Positions 60,015 to 64,000 of a DNA stretch of 64,000 bases are shown here, one piece after another; the stretch's first letter is position 1, and each line of letters opens with the position of its first letter. Made by a program: the position numbers and the translations under genes. Source of the DNA: SIG78 sp036677805 (GTDB lineage: Bacteria > Verrucomicrobiota > Lentisphaeria > Victivallales > Victivallaceae); contig JAVBVS010000014.1 in the NCBI GenBank assembly GCA_036677805.1, forward strand, positions 1 to 64,000, given 5' to 3'. The notes beneath the pieces are model-generated. The model was not told where the DNA came from and made no database searches. It saw nothing but the letters and a program-made list of their open reading frames with translations.

Positions 60015-61214
60015 TCAACCCCGCATTGCCTGTTCGAGAATGCCGCTCAAGACCGCCTCGCTCCGCTCCAGCGGTACCGGACGCGGCGCCAGTTCAAGCT
60101 TCATCCGGTTGCTGCCGGCGCTACGCGCGGTCCGCGCCATCAGCGCCGCATCCAGTCCGGGATAATCCGCCAGACGCGGCACGCCGCAGCGTTCGAGAAA
60201 CGCTTCGTAATGGGCCACCACCGCCTCGGGGGTATCGCCGCCGAAGACCGCGCCGATGGCGCGCGTCCGCTCCGCCACCCGCGCGCCGCCCAGATAATAA
60301 CGCCAGGCTGCCGGCAATATCCGCGCCACCGCCACTCCGTGCGGAATCCGTCCGAACCATGAAAAACTGGCCAGATGGGGCAACCCGGTCGATTTGAAGC
60401 GGATGGTCATGCCGCCCAGCGTCGCCGCCAGCTGCATCGCCTCCCGCGCCTTCATATCGGCAGCGTCGGCCAGCACCCGGGGCAACGCCGCCACAATCAA
60501 CGCCGCGCCGGTCCGGGCCCACTCATTGACTTCGGGCCGGTTGGCATCCTGACCGACATTGAGCCAGCCTTCAAGCAGATGCGCCAGCGCATCGCAGCCG
60601 GTGGCCAAAGTCACGGCGGCCGGCATCGACGCGGTGAACTGCGCCCGCAGCACCGCCAGTTTCGGCACCAGCACCGGATCGCTGATGAGTTGCTTGACCT
60701 CAAGCTCGCGATTCACGATATTGGCATACTGGGTCACCTCGCTGCCGGTTCCCGACGTGGTGGGAATCGCGATGATCCGGTCGAATTCCCGGCCGGGAAA
60801 GCGTTCTCCGATCCGGTTGCCGCCGAAGCAATCGGCCAGTTCCAGACCGCTTTGCGCGACGATATAGGCCGCCTTGGCCGCGTCGAGCACACTGCCGCCG
60901 CCCAGGGCCATCACCGCATCGGGCCGGATTTCGCGCAGAAAGCCGGTCATCGCCATCACGGTGGCGGCATCGGGCTCGGCGGGAATTTCCCGGAAACGCG
61001 CCATCGGCAGATCGAGCGTCTCCAGCCCCCGGAGCAACGTGCCCCACGCGCCGGAGTCATCCGCCGAGTGCCTGCCGGTGAAAACCGCGAGGCTCCGCAC
61101 GTCCGACTGCCGCAAATACTCCTCCAGACCGGCCAAGGTCGAATTCCCCGGAATAACGGCGGTTTCGCCGTAACGTTCCATCATCCGCCGGGCAGACTCC
61201 ATCCATGCATCCAT
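60015..61214 (-). CDS. Iron-containing alcohol dehydrogenase
   Basis: The 399-residue enzyme belongs to the group III, Fe-ADH family. The NAD(P) loop GGGSVLDAAK and IPTTSGTGSEVT are diagnostic. Metal ligands are expected at the Asp and His of TGCDALAHLLEG and at the His residues of STGLPHLASFSW and GRIPHGVAVA. The likely reaction is reduction of an aldehyde or ketone in fermentation, but the substrate (ethanol, butanol, lactaldehyde, others) is not readable. GAGGA lies 7 bases before ATG 61214. The ligA gene begins one or four bases beyond its stop. Confidence 0.92.
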   Translation of the reverse strand: MDAWMESARRMMERYGETAVIPGNSTLAGLEEYLRQSDVRSLAVFTGRHSADDSGAWGTLLRGLETLDLPMARFREIPAEPDAATVMAMTGFLREIRPDAVMALGGGSVLDAAKAAYIVAQSGLELADCFGGNRIGERFPGREFDRIIAIPTTSGTGSEVTQYANIVNRELEVKQLISDPVLVPKLAVLRAQFTASMPAAVTLATGCDALAHLLEGWLNVGQDANRPEVNEWARTGAALIVAALPRVLADAADMKAREAMQLAATLGGMTIRFKSTGLPHLASFSWFGRIPHGVAVARILPAAWRYYLGGARVAERTRAIGAVFGGDTPEAVVAHYEAFLERCGVPRLADYPGLDAALMARTARSAGSNRMKLELAPRPVPLERSEAVLSGILEQAMRG

Positions 61215-61242
61215 GCGCCATCCTCAGGATTATGACTTGAAT

Positions 61243-61294
61243 CCAAAAATCAAAAGACGGCCCGCCGGAAAACCAGTTTCCGCCGCGGGCCGTC
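61243..61294 (-). terminator. Intrinsic terminator of the parvulin gene
   Basis: On the minus strand GACGGCCCG/CGGGCCGTC (61256-61264 with 61286-61294) pairs over 9 bp with an inner CGGAAA/TTTCCG stem. It is followed by TTTTGATTTTT. It lies 40 bases after the parvulin stop. Confidence 0.85.
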
Positions 61295-61334
61295 CCTCAG
61301 GCTTTGAAACAAAAGACCGTCACCGCGGCCTTGA

Positions 61335-62501
61335 TTACTTGGCCTCCGCCGGAGCTGCCGGAGTTGCCGGAGCCGCCGGAGCCGCGGGCGCCGCCGGAGC
61401 TGCAACCAGCACCTTCACATCGGCCTTCTTCATCAGGTCGTCAATAAATGCTTTGACCGCTTCGGCCTTCTTCTGCTGCTTGAGTCCTTCAATCAGCTGA
61501 TCCTTGACTTCGTCGAAGCTCGCCTTGCGTTCCTTCTGGGCCGCATCGCGACGGATCACATGATAACCGAACTTGGTCTTGACCGGACCGGAGATTTCGC
61601 CTTCCTTCAGTGCAAACGCCGCGGCTTCGAATTCCGGCACCATCGCGCCCTTTTCAAAGCTGCCGAGCGAGCCCTTCGCGCTCTTGCCCGACGGACAGGC
61701 GCTCTTTTCCTCGGCCAGCTTGCCGAAATCAGCGCCGCCCTTCAGGTCGGCGATGATCTTTTCGGCTTCCGCCTTGGCCTTGTCCCAGTCTTCGGGCTTG
61801 GCGTCTTCGGAAACCTGGATCAGAATGTGCGAGGCACGCACGCCGTCCGGGCTGTCGCCGGGCTCGGTGAACTGATCGGGATGCTCGTCATAGAATTTCT
61901 TGACTTCGGCCGGATCGACCTTGTCCGTATCCTTGACCGAAGCTTCGAGCAATTTTTCGAAACGCATCATCTTCAGGAAATTCGGGTTGGCGGCCTGGGC
62001 GGCGATTTCGCCGTCAAGGGTTTTGCCCTGCATTTTGAGCACCTGCTCGATCATCGCCAGCTGTTCCTTCGGCATCTTGGCGACATCGGCCTTGATCTTG
62101 GCGACGGCGTCTTCCGGCTTGACCTCGATCTTGGCTGCATCCACCGCCTGCGCGATCACCTGTTCCTGAAGATACTGTTCGACCAGCTTGGGCGCCAATC
62201 CCTTAAGCATTTCTTCCGGGAAGCCAGGCGGAACTTTGCCATTGGGCAGCTGGCCTTTGACGAAATCGAGAAATTCCTGCTTGGTCACCGCCTTGCCGCC
62301 GATGGTCGCCACCGTATCCGGCAGAAACGCAAAGGCCGCATCCACCGCGATGCCTTCCGGCTTGTTCATTGCCGCCACCACATCCTGCCCGGCCGCCTTG
62401 GCCTCGGGAGCGGGAGCTGCCGCGCTCTTGGCATCCGCCGCACTCAATCCGACCGCCGTCACCGCCGCACATCCCAGCAAAAACCATTTTTTCATAATCA
62501 T
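61335..62501 (-). CDS. Exported parvulin-type peptidyl-prolyl isomerase
   Basis: The 388-residue protein has an N-terminal signal peptide (KKWFLLGCAAVTAVGLSAADA) and a SurA/PrsA-like helical chaperone part (about 60-220; KQEFLDFVKGQLPNGKVPPGFPEEML). The rotamase PpiC domain follows (VRASHILIQVSEDAKPEDW, GGADFGKLAEEKSACPSGKSAKGSLGSFEKGAMVPEFE, GPVKTKFGYHVIR). It probably folds outer-membrane or secreted proteins in the periplasm. The C-terminus is a short low-complexity Ala/Pro repeat (AAPAAPAAPAAPATPAAPAE). AGGAG lies 8 bases before ATG 62501. The gene has its own promoter and terminator, so it is likely monocistronic. Confidence 0.9.
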   Translation of the reverse strand: MIMKKWFLLGCAAVTAVGLSAADAKSAAAPAPEAKAAGQDVVAAMNKPEGIAVDAAFAFLPDTVATIGGKAVTKQEFLDFVKGQLPNGKVPPGFPEEMLKGLAPKLVEQYLQEQVIAQAVDAAKIEVKPEDAVAKIKADVAKMPKEQLAMIEQVLKMQGKTLDGEIAAQAANPNFLKMMRFEKLLEASVKDTDKVDPAEVKKFYDEHPDQFTEPGDSPDGVRASHILIQVSEDAKPEDWDKAKAEAEKIIADLKGGADFGKLAEEKSACPSGKSAKGSLGSFEKGAMVPEFEAAAFALKEGEISGPVKTKFGYHVIRRDAAQKERKASFDEVKDQLIEGLKQQKKAEAVKAFIDDLMKKADVKVLVAAPAAPAAPAAPATPAAPAEAK

Positions 62502-62609
62502 GAATCTTTCTCCTCATTCAAAAGGGTTTTGACATGACCAAAAATCAGATAACGCATAAAGACCGCCGGAACCGCTCAAAAGTTCAGCCGGAAACCGGTA
62601 TCACCTTTC

Positions 62610-62638
62610 ACAATAATCTCATTCCGACTATTTTTCAA
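62610..62638 (-). promoter_or_regulatory. Promoter of the parvulin gene
   Basis: Minus strand: TTGAAA (62633-62638), 17-bp spacer, TATTGT (62610-62615). It is divergent from the PPi-phosphofructokinase promoter, 31 bp away. Confidence 0.7.
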
Positions 62639-62669
62639 GAGCATAAACCCAAATTCAATCAAATAATAC

Positions 62670-62698
62670 TTGATAATTCATGAAAATCGGAGTAAATT
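62670..62698 (+). promoter_or_regulatory. Promoter of the PPi-phosphofructokinase gene
   Basis: TTGATA (62670-62675), 17-bp spacer, TAAATT (62693-62698). The ATG follows at 62758 with AAAGGA in good position. Confidence 0.75.
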
Positions 62699-62757
62699 AC
62701 CCCCATTGTTTTTATTTTTCGCCAACCAACCCAAATTCAAGATAAAGGATTCCGGCC

Positions 62758-64000
62758 ATGAGTGTGAAAATCTCCGCCCTCCAGCAAGCCCGCGCCGCAT
62801 ACGCGCCCAAACTTCCCCCGGCTCTGGCCAAAGGCGCCAACGTCAAGGCCGTGGCGGGCAGTCCCACCACCGCCGCCGGCGACGTCGAAAAAATCCAGGC
62901 GCTTTTCCCGGCCAATTTCGGCAGTCCGATGGTGACCTTCGAGGCCGCCCCGGGCAAAGTCAAAGCAGCCTTCAACGTCGGCGTGATCCTCTCCGGCGGC
63001 CAGGCTCCCGGCGGCCACAACGTGATCGCCGGACTCTTCGACGGGCTCAAATCGCTGAATCCGCAGTGCAGGCTCTACGGCTTCCTGAAGGGACCCGACG
63101 GCCTGGTCAAGAACGAGTATATGGAGCTGACTTCCGAGATCATCGACCGCTACCGCAACACCGGCGGCTTCGACATGATCGGCTCGGGCCGGACCAAGCT
63201 CGAAAAGATCGAACAATTCGAACAGGGCAAAATAAACTGCGACGCGCTCGGCATCAAGGCGCTGGTCGTCATCGGCGGCGACGACTCCAACACCAACGCC
63301 TGTTTGCTGGCCGAATACTACAAGAAAAACAACATCGGCATTCAGGTCGTCGGCTGTCCCAAAACCATCGACGGCGACCTCAAGAACGAATATATCGAAG
63401 CGAGTTTCGGCTTCGACACCGCCTGCCGCGTTTACAGTGAACTGATCGGCAACATCGGCCGCGACGCCAATTCGGCCAAGAAATACTGGCACTTCATCAA
63501 GCTGATGGGCCGCTCCGCGTCGCACATCGCGCTGGAATGCGCGCTCCAGACCCAGCCCAACGTCGCGATCATCTCCGAAGAGGTCGCGGCCAAAAAGACC
63601 ACGCTCGCTGAAATCGTCGATTCCATCGCCGCAATCGTGGCGGCGCGCGCCGCCAAAGGCATGAACTTCGGCGTGGCGCTGATTCCGGAAGGGCTGGTCG
63701 AATTCATCCCTGAAGTCAAAGCGCTGATCGCCGAGCTCAACGATCTTCTAGCCAAGGAGGAAGCGGCGTTTTCGGCCTTGACCGACGGCGATGAAAAGGT
63801 CGCTTTCCTCAAGAGTCGGCTGTCGGCCGAAAAGGCGGCGGTTTATACCAGTCTGCCGCACGCCATCCAGCTCCAGCTCTGTCTCGACCGCGATCCCCAT
63901 GGCAATGTTCAGGTATCGCTGATCGAAACTGAAAAGATGCTGGCCGAAATGGTCAAGGCCAAGCTGGCCAAGCTCAAGGCCGCAGGCCAATACAGCGGCA
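62758..64000 (+). CDS. pfp: Diphosphate--fructose-6-phosphate 1-phosphotransferase (partial)
   Basis: The window cuts this gene after 414 residues; its 3' end is outside. The enzyme interconverts fructose-6-phosphate and fructose-1,6-bisphosphate with pyrophosphate, a reversible glycolytic step. The phosphate loop reads GVILSGGQAPGGHN. GGDDSN (173-178) has the second Asp that marks PPi use instead of ATP. PKTIDGDLKN (K202, D205, D207) carries the catalytic Asp and the Lys typical of PPi enzymes. MGRSASHIALECAL is the fructose-phosphate site. The N-terminal extension (about 75 residues before the loop) matches the long plant-beta-like/PFP II class. AAAGGA precedes ATG 62758. Confidence 0.95.
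   Translation, partial: MSVKISALQQARAAYAPKLPPALAKGANVKAVAGSPTTAAGDVEKIQALFPANFGSPMVTFEAAPGKVKAAFNVGVILSGGQAPGGHNVIAGLFDGLKSLNPQCRLYGFLKGPDGLVKNEYMELTSEIIDRYRNTGGFDMIGSGRTKLEKIEQFEQGKINCDALGIKALVVIGGDDSNTNACLLAEYYKKNNIGIQVVGCPKTIDGDLKNEYIEASFGFDTACRVYSELIGNIGRDANSAKKYWHFIKLMGRSASHIALECALQTQPNVAIISEEVAAKKTTLAEIVDSIAAIVAARAAKGMNFGVALIPEGLVEFIPEVKALIAELNDLLAKEEAAFSALTDGDEKVAFLKSRLSAEKAAVYTSLPHAIQLQLCLDRDPHGNVQVSLIETEKMLAEMVKAKLAKLKAAGQYSG

Noticed and set aside
61335..61400. Ala/Pro repeat at the parvulin C-terminus as a mobile or selfish repeat
   Set aside because: It is a short in-frame codon-level repeat of low complexity, common in secreted proteins of GC-rich bacteria.

Overview
The window is a bacterial chromosome segment that appears GC-rich and tightly packed with genes. 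It has 53 complete protein-coding genes that I can support, plus one gene cut by the right edge. I see no rRNA, tRNA, CRISPR array, insertion sequence or phage module. Lipobox signals, SPFH/HflKC-type membrane proteins, exported parvulin and PEGA-like lipoproteins point to a didermic (Gram-negative type) cell. Acetate kinase/phosphotransacetylase, PPi-dependent phosphofructokinase, an iron alcohol dehydrogenase and GH4/GH20 glycosidases under AraC control point to a fermentative glycan user. The mix best suits the PVC group, perhaps Lentisphaerota (Victivallis-like). That placement is inference from gene content, not a measured phylogeny.

Layout, left to right. 1-161: two nearly identical leftward promoters feeding something outside the window. 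0.3-1.6 kb: an exported protein of unknown function. 1.8-5.6 kb: gtrA-glf-GT2/GT39 galactofuranose-type glycan operon. 6-8.3 kb: ackA-pta. 8.5-12.1 kb: hisS, adk-map-infA and an HU gene. 12.2-15.4 kb: a lipoprotein lipase with an HHxxxDG acyltransferase. 15.5-17.4 kb: an RNase II/R-type exonuclease. 17.4-21.9 kb: an envelope operon (two PEGA-like lipoproteins, glycosyltransferase, flippase, pyruvyl transferase). 22.2-23.8 kb: ECF sigma, zinc anti-sigma and an exported helical protein. 24.0-25.2 kb: fold-III basic amino acid decarboxylase.

25.5-33.4 kb, rightward: NahK-like sugar kinase, SDR epimerase, sigma-70 factor and a complete FbpABC-type ABC importer. 33.4-36.6 kb, leftward: rpsB-tsf and a dGTPase-like HD protein. 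36.8-43.7 kb: a GntR regulator with an SBF transporter, then a sugar-use region with two AraC regulators, a GH4 alpha-galactosidase-like enzyme and a GH20 hexosaminidase. 43.8-46.8 kb: YjbQ, two unrecognised proteins (one a lipoprotein) and a CNNM/CBS protein. 47-51.3 kb: an ABC-2 exporter with a membrane-anchored helical partner.

The most unusual locus is 51.4-58.1 kb. A Cys/His-rich exported protein is followed by three SPFH (stomatin/prohibitin/HflKC) proteins. The largest has seven membrane segments and a His/Glu-rich loop. The last SPFH stop codon overlaps the start of a P1B-like ATPase whose metal motif reads CPG rather than CPC. I read this as a candidate metal-transport or membrane-quality-control complex not matching a textbook system. 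The window closes with ligA, an iron alcohol dehydrogenase, an exported parvulin and the start of PPi-phosphofructokinase.

Regulatory sites were read by eye. Several sigma-70 type promoters have exactly 17-bp spacing and lie at sensible positions. Several intrinsic terminators mark operon ends.
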